Shown: positions 10,985 to 22,913 of the stretch, piece after piece
Layout: each line of letters opens with the position of its first letter
Numbering within the stretch: position 1 is the first letter of the stretch
Assembly (NCBI GenBank): GCA_951812925.1
Contig: OX638368.1
Coordinates: forward strand, 156,350,492-156,414,491
Length of the DNA stretch: 64,000 nucleotides
Source: Calliopum simillimum
Lineage: Eukaryota; Arthropoda; Insecta; Diptera; Lauxaniidae
Reading direction: 5' to 3'
Notes under the pieces: generated by a model
Database searches by the model: none
The model's input: only the letters and a program-made list of their open reading frames with translations
What the model was told of the DNA's origin: nothing
Made by a program: the position numbers and the translations under genes

Positions 10985-12660
10985 CATTAAATCATTGGAC
11001 CTCTATCAAATGAATTAAAAGCTGGCATATGTATTTAATAAAACTTATTCTAGGAAAATGTAACATAAGTGACGCATTACTTTGTAGATTTGCAGCGTTC
11101 GCACTGAGCTTTCCTATTACGAAACAGAGAAATTATCAATTCTGCATGCAATATACAAAATAAAATCATATGAACAAAATTGTCACTTCCGTTACATATG
11201 AGCAAGGTAAGCAAACCATCAAGGGCAGTGTTAATTTAGGAGAGTATGTATTTATAATACGATGATGACAACTAGGCAGGACTGTTAAAATCAGCAACAG
11301 CAACGCCATGTAGTTGCTTAAACAGCTGAAAAACGCTTAAGATTTTAGTAGCTTGAGGGTTTGATGTAACTATGTATGTGTGTGCAAGAGCGTAGGTGTT
11401 ACCAAGTTTTTATACTGTAGCTGTTTGAGGTCGTTGTTCGTGCAATGACTCTTTGGAGGGAGGAGACATTTTAATTATCAGATTAGCTGTCGGTTGTCAT
11501 TTGTCAAAACAAGTGTTTTTCATTTATTTTGTGTAAGAGGTCGTTGTTCGACTGCTACTTGGTTTTAGTATTTATTGTTGTTGTTCTTGTTGTTGTTGTT
11601 ATTGTCATAATGCTCCTTTTATAAGTACCTATATAAATGACCAAAATGGATGTTCAAAAGCAGTTTACAAAATTAAGTCATCAAATAAGTTTTCTTCGGT
11701 GCGTAGAGTCAGGTACTTAGATGTATATCGATTTCTGTGTAGGATGTTGTTAAAAACTTGTGACTTTTTTATCTTTTCTTGATATTGATTTGGATGGATG
11801 GAAATAAGACCAAAAATGTAATGATAAGAAATATTTACATTGTTAATTTAAGTTATTATTATAGTCTGGCTTCGCTCGGTAAAAAGGTTTTAAATATAGG
11901 TTTAGAATTCTAATGTAGGGTGAGATTTAGAAAATACGTAAACTTATGGGATATTAGCTTTAAAACCATATTTAGTAAATGTTTAGGTGCAGGTTTTTTG
12001 GTATAGTCATGGAATTTCTAAAAATATTTTTTTTTTTTTTTTAACCATTTTTGATTTAATTACATTTAATACTTTTTACATAAATTTTAATTAAGTACAA
12101 ATATTTCATTTTATTCAACACAGTTACGGAAAAAACTTTACTTTACTGAACTCGTATGTTAGAGACTGTGCTTTTATTCTTAAATGTGCTGGCGCCAAAA
12201 AGCATACTTCAATTTAATTAAACAAACGCAGAGCTGAATTCACAGTAGAACTCAAATGTGAACCTATACATAAACATATACACACATACTATTAAGTGCT
12301 TGGCGTTAAAATGCTTTTCAATACATAGCAACATAGAAATAGCAGTAAACTCAAATTGAGCCACTTGCAAAGTTTTTGAAATATCAGGGAACAAAAACAT
12401 TTTTTATACGAATACAGCGCAAGTTGCATTGAATTTCGGGATCAAGTTTTTCTTTTAACTAAAAAAAAAAAAACGAAGTTTTAGTCAAATTTCTAAAAAT
12501 AAATGTGCAATAAAGTAAACATGTATGCTGTATCAGAATTGGACATTTTGCATTACATTTTTTTTCTCACTAAATTAAGTGCTATTGAAAAATCTTTCAG
12601 TATCAAAAAATTCATGCCGTGGTAATACAAAGTTTTTCAATATCACTAAATTTGGTCAAC
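10985..12660. other. AT-rich non-coding, probably unique
   Basis: No gene. It contains TTG repeats near 11576-11600 and two occurrences of aggtcgttgttcg about 110 bp apart (11428 and 11538). A T17 run lies near 12027. Nothing coding was recognised. Confidence 0.4.
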
Positions 12661-12808
12661 AATTAACATTACCATTACCATTAACATTAACATTAACATT
12701 AGCATTAACATTAACACTAACATTAACATTAACATTAACATTAACATTAACATTAACATTAACATTAACATTAACATTAACATTAACATTAACATTAACA
12801 TTAACATT
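12661..12808. repeat. (ATTAAC)n microsatellite
   Basis: Uninterrupted hexamer array, about 23 units of ATTAAC on the plus strand. The left edge carries variant units (ATTACC, ATTAGC, ACTAAC), while units from about 12727 on are uniform. This is a classic length-variable microsatellite. The reading frame through it (12579-12827) encodes an LT dipeptide repeat and is not a gene. Confidence 0.95.
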
Positions 12809-13058
12809 TTTCACTAGCACGAAATGAAGGGAAAATTAAATGTAATGCAAATGGACCAAATCTGGTATGTATTAATACATGAATAACTTCATTCTTCAAA
12901 AAAAAAAGTAACTACTTGCAACAAAGTTCAGGTTCGTTTATAGCACAAAGTATATACTATTGCTAGGACAATATAACGTTTTTCGATTTTTTGAATATTT
13001 CTCAATATCTAACCTACAAAGATATCATCTGCAAAACATACAAAAAATACGATAAGTT

Positions 13059-13251
13059 CAACATAGCGCGATGGAGTGGAAACCACAAGATAGTAGAGGT
13101 CGTAGTAGACCAAAAGTTAACTGGAGAACGTCGTTTGTGAAGGAAGCCCAAGTATCGGGGAGAGTTGTCTAGAGTGATAAAAGTCATTGCAAAGAATCTC
13201 ATTAGATGGAAAGTTACATTTTGGACCTGTGCTTCCCCAAAGGTAAATATT
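13059..13251 (+). pseudogene. LINE ORF2 C-terminal relic
   Basis: From 13071 the frame gives MEWKPQDSRGRSRPKVNW then RTSFVKEAQVSG. After a one-base shift near 13168 it gives LSRVIKVIAKNLIRWK then TFWTCASPKG. The WNPQGxRxRGRPxxxWRR ... A(Q/K)xRxRWRxxVxALCxxxG pattern is the extreme C-terminus of many non-LTR retrotransposon polyproteins, past the reverse transcriptase. It is truncated at the 5' side and frameshifted, hence a dead relic. The clade cannot be fixed from this tail. Confidence 0.75.
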
Positions 13252-14499
13252 AAACCAATTTAAGTATTCGATATTGCTTTCTTCTCAATTCATTAATGCA
13301 TCAAGCTGAAAAGCTGATTGAACGATTCCATTGAAAAATAAAATTTGTTTGAAAACTTTCTACGGTTTATTTCACACAACTTTTAACTTAGATATGCAAA
13401 ACCTTAACATTTTCTTGACAGACGGTAGGATGCCTTTTTTTGCTCTTTAGGGAAATCCTTTAATTTATCAAAATAAAGCAAAAGCGAAAGACATGGAGAC
13501 AGTGAATGCAGAAATAGCAAAGAAAATATTGAAATTCGCACTACAAATTAGCATACTTTCGCAACCATTGCCTCCACCTCAAGGAACGCACTTTTTATGC
13601 CAACTTTATGTTTTTACATGGTTTCATTTATCAACTTGGGGGTATTTTTTGCTGACGCAAATTTTTTTCAAACTTCTTCCTGCTACGCTTAACCCTTATA
13701 CGGCATATGCGGTGCGGTTCTGTTCATAATTTTCCTCTACAGTGGTTTACCAAAGTTTAAACTCTGTTAAGCTTTCGTAGGCTTTAGTTTTCCCATTTTT
13801 TTTATGATTGTCCCCCTAGTATATCAAACAGATTCACCAACCCCACTCCCCACTGAATTTATCCATAACCGTATTTCCATATAAACAACAACAAGATAAG
13901 GGTTACATGTTCGTTCCCTTCACTTCCCATTCTAGTGGCCGCCCAAGACTTTGTAACCACAACTACTAACGTTTGTCAGTGTGGTAAGGAGAGAGGGCGA
14001 GGAGGCGGCGGTGGCGGTTCGGTGAAATGTTTACAACCAAAGAAGGGCTTGCGTTTACTTGTCGTCGTCGCTGTTGTCTGTTGCGTTACGCGTTATGTGT
14101 TTGTGTGAGTGTTAAGTATTAAAATAAATGAACTATTGTTTGCACACGGATTCACACGCAAACATACACACGCACGCATACAAATACTGCTCTAGTTAAT
14201 TTAAACACATGGAGGCAAACAAATGCATTGGGTAAATTACGCGCATTTAATTCAAAACCAACAGAGACAACAATGGCGGCAGCGTCGACGGTGACGGTAA
14301 CAACATTGTATTTGATATATGACGAATATAGTTGTGTATGTTATTTAATGCCCGATAGGAAATTGAATCAACTTTAGGAATTAAGTTAAGAAATCATTAA
14401 AGAATATGAATAGTAGACATTTAGTATTTCTTCTTCTTCATAGAAAATTCAGTACACAGAATATCGGCGTTTCCACAGGAAGGTAAGCCGTGAGCCAAA
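13252..14499. other. Non-coding with a GC-richer unique patch
   Basis: No coding gene recognised. Bases 13975-14310 are distinctly less A/T-rich than the surroundings, with ggagagagggcgaggaggcgg, gtcgtcgtcgctgttgtc and ggcggcagcgtcgacggtgac. They look like unique rather than transposon DNA. This could be a regulatory element or untranslated exon of a neighbouring gene. No splice or coding evidence supports that. Confidence 0.35.
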
Positions 14500-14740
14500 A
14501 ATTTAAATCATCATACCTCTGAAATTATTTAGCGTACTTGGATGAGATTTGCTGCATATATAAAAAGTATCAAGGCAAATAATGTGTACTAGAAAAAATG
14601 GGGGTATCACGCCCCCAGAAATATCACCTCATCATATCTCTCAAAACATTCAACGCACATAAATGAAATTTGACACATGTGTACAGAGCGCCAGGACAAA
14701 TAATGTTCAGTGGGAAAATGGGCGCCCCTAAAAAAAAAAT
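14500..14740 (+). mobile_element. Helitron-like internal repeat (weak)
   Basis: Two diverged units of about 120 bp lie in tandem: tcatacctctgaaattattt...tgggggtatcacgccccc and tcatatctctcaaaacattc...tgggcgcccct. The pattern of cat(a)tctctgaaa, a (g/a)aaatttg step and a GC-rich gggcg(c)ccc step resembles the 120 bp units at 36729-37030. Ends are not visible. Confidence 0.4.
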
Positions 14741-15754
14741 TCATAATTTGTGAGATTTTGTTCACATGTAAAATGGATAGGGACAAATGACATCCTTTAG
14801 AAAAATTGGTGATCCATTGTCAACTTAACATGATAAGGTGAACCAACATTCACTGGGAAATCCTGGTTTTTGAAAGATTTTCAATTTAAAATTTGTATGG
14901 TGCAAAAAATGTCACGTTAATATTGTTACGTATCGATTCAGATTATGATCAAAACAAAGAAAAGTACAGCAGATATTTGAATCAAACAAAATACATTATA
15001 AAGTAACATTATGAAGTAACATTATTGCATAAGATTCCAAAATAAGTCGGACTAAAAAATTCTGACTTGTTTCGCTAAATTCTGACTTTCTTTGAATAGA
15101 CACGAAAACTTCTTCCGGTTTTTGTCACGTTCGTTTTGTGTCTTTTTTGGTGTATCTTGGGACCAGGACTTCGCCTCCTTTTAACAATTGCACTAATTAT
15201 AGTGCTACCTAAAAGCTATAATGTTAAGTAAAAAACTAAAATAAAAATAAGTTTACTTCTACTTTTTTGCACCGTAAATGTGTAAGACGGTCACGTTCGT
15301 CACTTGGGAAATGCCCATATACGAACCAAAAGGTCTGCATCAAGTTCCAGTTAAGAACGCTTTATCGGGTTTTTAAATCATTGAAATTAAATTTTGCGTT
15401 AGGTGCAATGGCCACCAATGACTTGAATTTGGAAGTGCCATATTAACTAAATGAGTGTTTAATTTTTCAAACTTTGTTTCTTAAGGAAACAATTTTTATT
15501 GGCGTCCAATCACACAGTAAGGTATAGAAGCATATTATGCATAACAACTTAATATTGGGATTCAAAATTTATTTTCGGACAACCTATCCAAAGAAAATCT
15601 TAGGAAAATAATTTGGCCAGGCTATTGTTTTATCTTCAGTCATTCAAGAAACAAAAAAAAATATTTTTCTGGGAGGTGATATACCTTCTTAAAATCTGAT
15701 TTTCAATGCACTCTTACCAAGTGGATATTGCCTTTATATAACAATACCATATAT
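14741..15754. other. Non-coding stretch
   Basis: No gene. The text is A/T-rich and includes a short self-repeat (aagtaacattatgaagtaacatta, about 15002-15024). No TIR or domain was recognised. Confidence 0.4.
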
Positions 15755-16111
15755 CTAGGACAAGGCTGCCATCGTAGAACAAAAGTTAGCCATTTTTGGC
15801 TCGCCTACAACAAACATAATATTTCAATATTTTCTAAATTTCAACCCATGAATTTTTTTTTTTTTTTTTTTTTTTCCAACACAACCATCATAAAACAACA
15901 AAAACGACTGATGATCCATTTTTTCGCAAAAACTTTAGGTTCGATTCTTGTGTGTATGAAGAAAAAAACAACGAAAGGTTTTTTCATGCGTGTTGTACAT
16001 AGTTCTGAGAAATTTTTATATTGAAATATTGTGTTTGTTGTAAACGAGCGAAAATTCTACGCTGACTGCGCTTGGCTCAATGATTTTGAAACGCTGACAC
16101 GCTTGATCTAG
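15755..16111. mobile_element. Diverged TIR element, CTAGGACAAG ends
   Basis: The left part (ctaggacaagg, gtagaacaaaagtt, cgcctacaacaaaca, aatatttcaatatttt) is mirrored at the right: inverse of 16010-16111 reads ctagatcaagc, gtagaattttcgctcg, tacaacaaacac, aatatttcaatat. The left arm also recurs at 42089-42175. A B-box-like AGGTTCGATTC sits at 15937-15947 without a good A-box upstream. The T25 run at 15848-15874 is low complexity. Non-coding. Confidence 0.5.
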
Positions 16112-19100
16112 GACACACAGTTTGTAAAATAGTGCAATAAAGACAATGACTATAGAGTGAAATGCGTTTGGCCAGAGTTAATTATTGTAAGGTGTAATAA
16201 AGAAACTTAAACGTATTTATAAAAATTACAATGAAGCTAAATCTTAATAAATGGGCATTAGGAGTGAAACTTAGAAAAATACAAAAAAATATTCCGTAGT
16301 TTTCGGAAAACAAATTCTATATCCAAATTAACCTATTTTATAAGATTAAAAAAATTTACTACACAATACCGTAGAGAACAGGCCTCAATGATAAAAACCG
16401 AGTTTTATCATATATTTGGTCTAAAAAAAATTTTTAATTGCTCATCTATTGAAAATTTCCTACTTGGTATAGACGAATTGTACAACATGTTAATTTAAAA
16501 TCTTAACAACTTTCTGTGTATTTTACATATTAAAATTGTATTGTTGTTTATTTCATGATGTTAACGTATGTGTTGTTACTATTGTTGTTTTACTTGATGT
16601 TGTTGTTTTTGTTACAATTGTTACTATTGCTTGTTGTTGCTCTTGTTATTTTGTTAGCTTTTGTTGCTTAGTTAATTTAATAGCTCCATTGTCGCAAGAA
16701 TGTAAAACCACAAAGATAGTAATTTAATGTAGCATGCTTTTAGGATTAAATTACCATCGTTACAACTTGAGTTTTAAGCGCGTATTATTAAGATGAATGG
16801 GATAGCAGGAATGTAAAGTTCTAAGTGCCATAGCACTTAAATTATACGTATATACTTATATTAAATTATAAATTGCGCATTTAATTGAGAAATCAAATAA
16901 ATAACTTTGTTAAATTTTTGCAGAACCCTAAAAGTATGCAACAATTTGATTAACTGTTCGAAGTCTGTAGAAAGTTTGACAATCTATTTGATTTGAAGTT
17001 TTTGCGGATTGGCGACATTTTGTAACTACCTAGATTTAAAAAAATTTGTTGTACTTTGAAAATAAATTTAATACTTAAACTACGACAAAGTGAAAAGAAA
17101 AGTATGTATAATAAAAGCAAAAATTCCAACAAAACAATGAAAAGCAACAAAAACAAAAAAAAAAAAGCAACAGCTAAGCTCATAAAAACACAAACACACA
17201 TGCACATTGTTACAAAGTGACGGTTTTTGCACGCGACACAACACGTAAGTTTAAAACACAGAGTGTTGCCAACTGTTTCATTTTGTTGTATATTTTTTTT
17301 TTCATAGTTTGAGGTGGAAAATTAAATATAGTAATTTGAAAAAAAGTTGGAACAATAACAACAACTTTTGTTGACTTAGGCGCATGTAATTTGCTAGTGT
17401 TTGTTTTTTGTGTACATGTGACACCAACATTAGTTTTAGTTTCATCACCGACACACACAGAGAAACATTACAGTTTATTACAAACAAATAGGTAACTTAA
17501 AAAAAGTAAAAATGTACCTACTGCTGGAAAAACATGGTAAAGGAATATTAAAAAAATTTTAAAGGTATGAGTGAAAATGCGGAATTTCTAGGCGCTACGA
17601 AATATCCCCAAGGGTTTAACTCTTTCCGAACCTCTACTGAACCGCTCTAAAATTTTTTTTTTTTTTTTTTTTTTTGCAGATTCGTGCTTAGCGATACATT
17701 TCTATTCAGATGTGTTTTTAAAAATTTTATTTTTTTTAATCCAAATGTGAAAAAAATTATGGGACACATACATATGTCCCATTGGTCTTTAAAGGTAAAA
17801 AATTGGCGGAATTTTTTCATAGGTAACGTGGGAAGTATGCACAATTTTCGGCGCCATTTTGAATTTTGCTGTTTTCAACATCATATTCAGACTCAATTAC
17901 CCCGAATTCTACCTCGGTAGCATTATTTTCCATTTTTATGGACATGTCTTCAGTTTTATATAATTTATAGGTTTTTGAAGTCTTCATAGGGGACTGAGAG
18001 GAAAGAAGGGAAATCGCATAAGTCCAAAGGGTTGGTTTTAAACTAAATTCAATTACGAATTAAATGAACAGTGTCCGTTCAAAAGCGGTTCATAATCAAC
18101 AAAATTAGATATGTTTACCTCAATTCAATTAAATTTCTTATTACCTAGTTTGGCTGGACTATTTTTATTTCACAAAAGAACAAAATTGATTCGAAATTCA
18201 CCATGTATTATTTCAGTATAGTTCTTCTTGTCGTATTTTACCTTTAAGGATCAACGGGACACAGGTGTCCTATTTTAGCTAAGCACCCTGTATAAAAATA
18301 AACCGTTGAATCAATAATTGCTTAACACATCTGTAAGAAAAAAAATTAAAAAGTACATAATTTGAAATCAATTTTGTCCCACTATGCAATTTAAAACCCC
18401 ACGTGGAAATGCAAACAAAAAATAAAAAATCGACCGGCCGCAGGACAAAATAAAAGAAATGAAAAAATTGAACAATGGCGCAGAGATCGAGAGAGAAAGA
18501 AGAACGAGCGCAGAATTGAATTGAAATATTGCGACGCGACGATGTGTTACTTATCCTTGCATTGTCCGCCATCTTTGGGGAAGAAAAAGTGGACAAGTGT
18601 TAAGGGAAAAAGGCATAAACTTTTTGACGGTTTTATTAATATAGTTTTTTCCATTATATATTTGAGTTGTTTTTTTTTTTTTAAGAGTAAAAAATATTTT
18701 TTTTTTAACACACACAGCCACATGTAAAAAATTACACCTACTACGATTGCTACAAGGCAACACTGAATGCTGCATTTTTTGTCTTTTATCTGCTCCTTTT
18801 TTGTTTTCTTTGTGACAAAAGTAGTGGAAAATACTTTTATGCGCTTTGGTCATGAATGGATGCGAAAGATGTCAGAGTTTTTTAGAGCAATAGTTGTTGT
18901 TGGTTTTTGTTTAATGTTGTCGCTGCATTTGTATTTGTGCAGTGAGTTTTCTTAGCAAATTTAATTTAAAGTGGCAACACTGGCACACAAATGGCTTTAT
19001 GTGGACGGCGACAACATTGTTGTTGCTGGTTTCACTTTGTCTTTTGGGTTTTTCAATTTGTTTGTTGGCGGCGTACCGGATTTTACTTAAACTTTGGTGC

Positions 19101-19249
19101 AGGACAAATGGAAAATGGTTGAATTTAATTATTTTCGTTAGCTAAAGCCGTCAAGAGAGAATAATTTCATTTGGAAATAAAACGGCTAGCAACACTAGGG
19201 GCAACTTAAGTTATTTATCGATATCGCAAAAGATAAGTATTACTGTGGG
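16112..19249. other. Long non-coding stretch, mostly unique
   Basis: No gene. Features are TTG/GTT-rich text at 16540-16670, CA-rich spots, a T22 run at 17650-17676, and a purine-rich patch at 18478-18520 (gagatcgagagagaaagaag) with GAGAG motifs of the kind bound by GAGA factor in flies. Open frames here (17684-17920, 18279-18596 minus, 18942-19145) show no domains. No transposon copy was recognised. Confidence 0.4.
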
Positions 19250-20350
19250 TCCTTAAAAATATGCAACAAATATTGAAAAAATATTTCTTAGTAAATCAGA
19301 CCTATTCCGTGATCTGAGTGGTTTCAATTACTTTTCATTTCGGAAACTTTTTGATGAAAATGGTGAGTCATATAATAAAAAGTATTCTTTAGTGGAGAAT
19401 TACATATTCTACGAATAGTTCTGATTTGTATTTGCGAAGAAGTAACCGTTTAGGAAATATTCGATAAAGTCGAATGCTTAGGTTTTTTGCAGTTTTTTAA
19501 GAATATTTTCTAAACGGTTACTTTTTCATCAATAGTATATGATTTGTAGAACTTGTACTTCTTCACAAGAGAGATTTTAATAGGGTAAGGGAGGAAAATA
19601 TGGACTACGTGGGTAATATGGACCACACGGTTATTTCCCACTGCATACATAGGATTTACCGTTATTCATGTTCAAACTTAACGTTAATACCTAAATCTTA
19701 TAATAGGACGATTTTAGCGTTCGGTGAAGTCGCATGTTTCTGTAAAGTTGATTTTTCTAAAAAAAAGATCACTGATAATTTTTTTCTAGTGAGTATATTT
19801 CACTATTTCACTTTAAAGACATCGCGTTTTTAAATAAATGGTTAATTATGTAAAGTCAGTGAATACCATTCATATTTTATTAGCACAAATAAGTTCATTA
19901 ACCAAAAGAGTTAAGATCGACGTGGCGAATTTTGGGTTGAATGTGTAATCTGACGTTCTTGGAGTCATGAAAAATGTGCCGAATATGGAAGTGACGTTTT
20001 TATATGCAACTTCTGTACCAAATGGACTTTATAGTCTCCATATTACACTACACATTTTTTTATCTTCATTTTGAGTATTTTCAGTTTTTTAATTTTTTTT
20101 CTTTATCCTGATGAGATATTTATCTAAAAGTGAATCAGAATAAAGGTAAATTGTTTCCTTTACTGAATAACATAAAATTAATTGTTTTGTCTTATGTATT
20201 TAGGGTTTTATTTAAAAAAGAAAGATGGGTGGTCCATATTTCCCTCTCTTACCCTACTTATTATCGTTCGACTCACCGTTTCCATCAAAAAGCCTCCTAA
20301 ATGAAAAGTAATTGATATCACACGGATTTGTTGCATATTTTTAGGGTTAT
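19250..20350. mobile_element. Outer inverted-repeat element (nested host)
   Basis: The arm 19250-19372 (taaaaatatgcaacaaat, caattacttttcattt, ctttttgatg, aatggtgagtc) is mirrored by 20266-20349 read in inverse with the same order. The two arms enclose the TA-flanked element 19583-20254, which landed inside. Between the left arm and the insertion there is a further hairpin (19436-19531: gtaaccgtttaggaaatatt against its inverse, aatattttctaaacggttac). Non-coding. Confidence 0.6.
19583..20254. mobile_element. Tc1/mariner-superfamily MITE, GGGTAAGGGAGG ends, copy 1
   Basis: A 672 bp element flanked by TA (19581-19582 and 20255-20256). Terminal inverted repeats are GGGTAAGGGAGGAAAATATG and, inverted at the right, GGGTAAGAGAGGGAAATATG, both continuing gacc/tacc. 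A TA duplication plus TIRs points to the Tc1/mariner/pogo superfamily. This copy has no transposase. The left half is shared with 21870-22885, whose extra 3' part suggests a pogo-like source. Confidence 0.75.
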
Positions 20351-21869
20351 TATTTAAAGGTTATTAGTAGCAACACGACTCAAAAAATGTATTACAGCTT
20401 TTTCTCTTTACCATTTCTAGCCGATTTATGAATTCTATCAGTCCCGCGTGATAAATTTTATCTAAGTCAGTGGAATCTTGAATCCCGTCATCAAGATGAT
20501 ACTTGATTTTGAATATCATCATGCAAAGACGGCAGTATTTACTTAATACAAGAACTGCTATTTTGACATCCTATGAATAGAGTTACAGGAATCTTCGCCT
20601 ACCGGAAGATGAGAAGAAGAGGTATTTTTAAGCATTTCTAGGTTAGTTGAGAGTTCAATAGACAACTTGATTTTGATCATGTATGCATTGTATCAAATAT
20701 TTTTATCAAACAAGGTTTTAATATTTTTTACATAAACGCACAATATTCATTTTCTCTCAAATCTCTAAAATAATTTTCTTCTGGGCTATTTAGAGGCAAA
20801 AATACATAGTTTCCATTAGAAAAAATAAAGAATTCTAAGCCCACACTTTTGTAATGAACGCAAAAGTAAAATGAATATATTTCCATAGTTAATTTAAATT
20901 TGAGAGCACACTTAAGACAAATTAATTTTATTTGCAAATCAAATGTTATGAACTTTACCCAAGGATTTTTCCATATAATGGTGAAAATCCGTCATCAACA
21001 AACAAACATTTTGCATAATAGAGATGAAATGCTACGTTAAGGTGTATGATGGCTCATGGAAAAGATAGAAAACCCAATAAAAAATTACCCACTAATTAAT
21101 TAGATGTTGCCTTTGTAGAACAAATTACTGGGCCTATTAATGGCTGGCTGGCTGGATCTTGAAGAGCATAGACAAAACCATAGATTAAAAGAAAAGCCCA
21201 TGGCAATAAGAAGAAATAACACAAGATAAACAGAGGAAGACAGAGTTGTTAAGTGCACACAACACAAACAGCAGGTAATGTACTAAGGGGGTGGGGAGCA
21301 TTACGAAAAATTAAAAAAAAAACAAATGCCTCCTAGATAAAAATACATCAAGTCAAATCAAGATGTGTTTATAAATTACACAAATAATTATGAAAGATTT
21401 AATAAGATCTCATTTATAACAACAACGTAAGAAGGACGACAAAGACGACGCACAATGGGCTGAAATTTTCGATTATCCGTAAAGCTATGTACAAAATATC
21501 GTTACATCTCAAGAACTAATACGAGTTCCACTCTAAATTTAACGGATATTTAAACAGAATTGAAAAAAAAAAAGTGATGCTAAAAAAACAAAAAAAAAAA
21601 ATAAATCAATTATTCAAATGTAAATCTAACAAATAATACCATCCCAGTGTGCCAGACGGTCTACATCTCCGCTTTTTTATCCGTTACGGATCCGTTACTA
21701 ATCCGTTTGCCAAATTCGAGATAGGTTGTCTTGTCAAAATAGTACAGATATGTTTTCATAGAATCTAGCCCACAGTGCGATGATGGAAATGACGGTGATA
21801 TAAGGAGCAAAGATGCTTAACGTTGCATAAGCAAAGACAACAAATAGCCTAAATAACAAAGTATTACTA
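20351..21869. other. AT-rich non-coding stretch
   Basis: No gene. The stretch 21650-21710 (cagtgtgccagacgg, then repeated atccgttac) is less A/T-rich and may be the edge of an old element, but no partner end was found. Open frames at 20728-20937 and 21734-21937 (minus) have no motif. Confidence 0.35.
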
Positions 21870-22066
21870 GAGTAAGGGAGGGAAATATGGTCTACGAGGG
21901 TAATATGCACCACACGGATATTTTCGATTGCGTGCATAGGATTTACAGTTATTCATGTGCAAACTTTACGCCAATACCTAAAGCTTACGTCAGTGCGATT
22001 TAAGCTTTCGATGAAGTCTTTCTAAAAAAGATTTTAGTGATAATTTTTTTGTAGTGAGTAAATTTC

Positions 22067-22598
22067 GGCGTTAAGAAATGACGCCCAAGGAAATAACGCC
22101 CCAAAAAAAAAAAAAACGAAAAAACGCCCAAATTATTTTCATTCAAATTTGGGCGATAATCATTTTGGAAATAATGCCCAAAAATTTGGTATTCATTTCG
22201 TTTTTTTGGGCGCTATTTCCTTGTTTTTAAAAAACGAAATAACGCCCAAAACCAAAAACGAAATAACGCCTAAAATAAAAAACGAAATAACGCCCAAATT
22301 ATTTTCATAAAAATTTGGGCGATAATCATTTTGGAAAATACGCCCAAAATTTATTTGTATGAAAATAATTTGGGCGTTATTTCGCTTTTCGGCGCTATTT
22401 CGTATTTTAAAAATAAAACGATATAACGCCAAAAAAAAAACGGAATAAAGCCCAAATTTTTGGACGTTATTTCCAAAATGATTATCGCCCTATTTTATAT
22501 GAAAAATATTTGGGCGTTATTTAATTTTTGTATTTAGGCGTTATTTCATAATTTTTGGGCGTTATTTCATATTTTTTGGGCGTTGTTTCTTAACGCCG
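22067..22598. mobile_element. Fold-back element tiled with GGCGTTATTTC
   Basis: A 532 bp insertion flanked by TAAATTTC at 22059-22066 and 22599-22606. The uninterrupted paralogue at about 19788 (gtgagtatatttcactattt) shows the empty site. Ends: GGCGTTAAGAAATGACGCC and, inverted, CGGCGTTAAGAAACAACGCC. The interior is almost entirely the motif (G)GGCGTTATTTC or its inverse, roughly 20 times, mixed with ATTTGGGCGATAATCATTTT hairpins. No coding capacity. A 7-8 bp duplication with fold-back structure fits Galileo/Foldback-like (P superfamily) or hAT-type elements. Confidence 0.8.
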
Positions 22599-22728
22599 TA
22601 AATTTCATTATTTCGCTTTGAAGACATCGTGTTTTTAAATAAATGGTAAATTATATAAAGTCAGTGAATACCATTTATAAGTTATAAGCACAAATTAGTT
22701 CATTAACCACAAGAGTTTTTTATAAAAA

Positions 22729-22885
22729 ACCATTTAATTCACCAACGCGTACTGCATGCAATATGGACCATCAAGGAAAAAAGCCTCAAAAACAAATGTT
22801 TTTATCATCTTTTTCAGATGCAGAATCTAGTTGTAGTTTTCATGACGAGTCTGATGGTGATGATTCGGAATTCGAAAACCCCTAA
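22729..22885 (+). pseudogene. Acidic C-terminal remnant, pogo-like transposase?
   Basis: About 51 open codons end at TAA 22883-22885. They read ...KKPQKQMFLSSFSDAESS then CSFHDESDGDDSEFENP: a basic patch followed by a Ser/Asp/Glu-rich tail. Such tails close many pogo/Tigger-like transposases. The surrounding TA-flanked TIR element supports this. No catalytic region is present, so the family call is an inference. Confidence 0.4.
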
Positions 22886-22913
22886 GGAAAGGAAGACGAA
22901 AAATCCATATCCA

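Larger units (their letters stand above)
21870..22885 (+). mobile_element. GGGTAAGGGAGG element, copy 2 (longer, interrupted)
   Basis: It starts after TA (21868-21869) with GAGTAAGGGAGGGAAATATG. It is colinear with copy 1 through ttaaataaatggtaaatta and taagcacaaattagttcatt, apart from the fold-back insertion at 22067-22598. After 22720 it diverges from copy 1 into a short coding remnant (22729-22885). The right TIR was not found; the tRNA-core MITE copy at 22914 follows. So it is a 3'-truncated or internally rearranged longer relative of the MITE at 19583. Confidence 0.65.

Noticed and set aside
12661..12808. (ATTAAC)n as a telomere-type or CRISPR-like array
   Set aside because: The arthropod telomere unit is TTAGG, there are no spacers, and the tract is a plain microsatellite.
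18279..18853. Minus-strand frames over the gagatcgagagagaaag patch as an exon or promoter
   Set aside because: The GAGAG motif is short and common. No TATA/Inr arrangement, no conserved coding pattern, and no splice partner.
21650..21720. cagtgtgccagacgg as a transposon end
   Set aside because: No inverted partner within several kb and no duplication seen.
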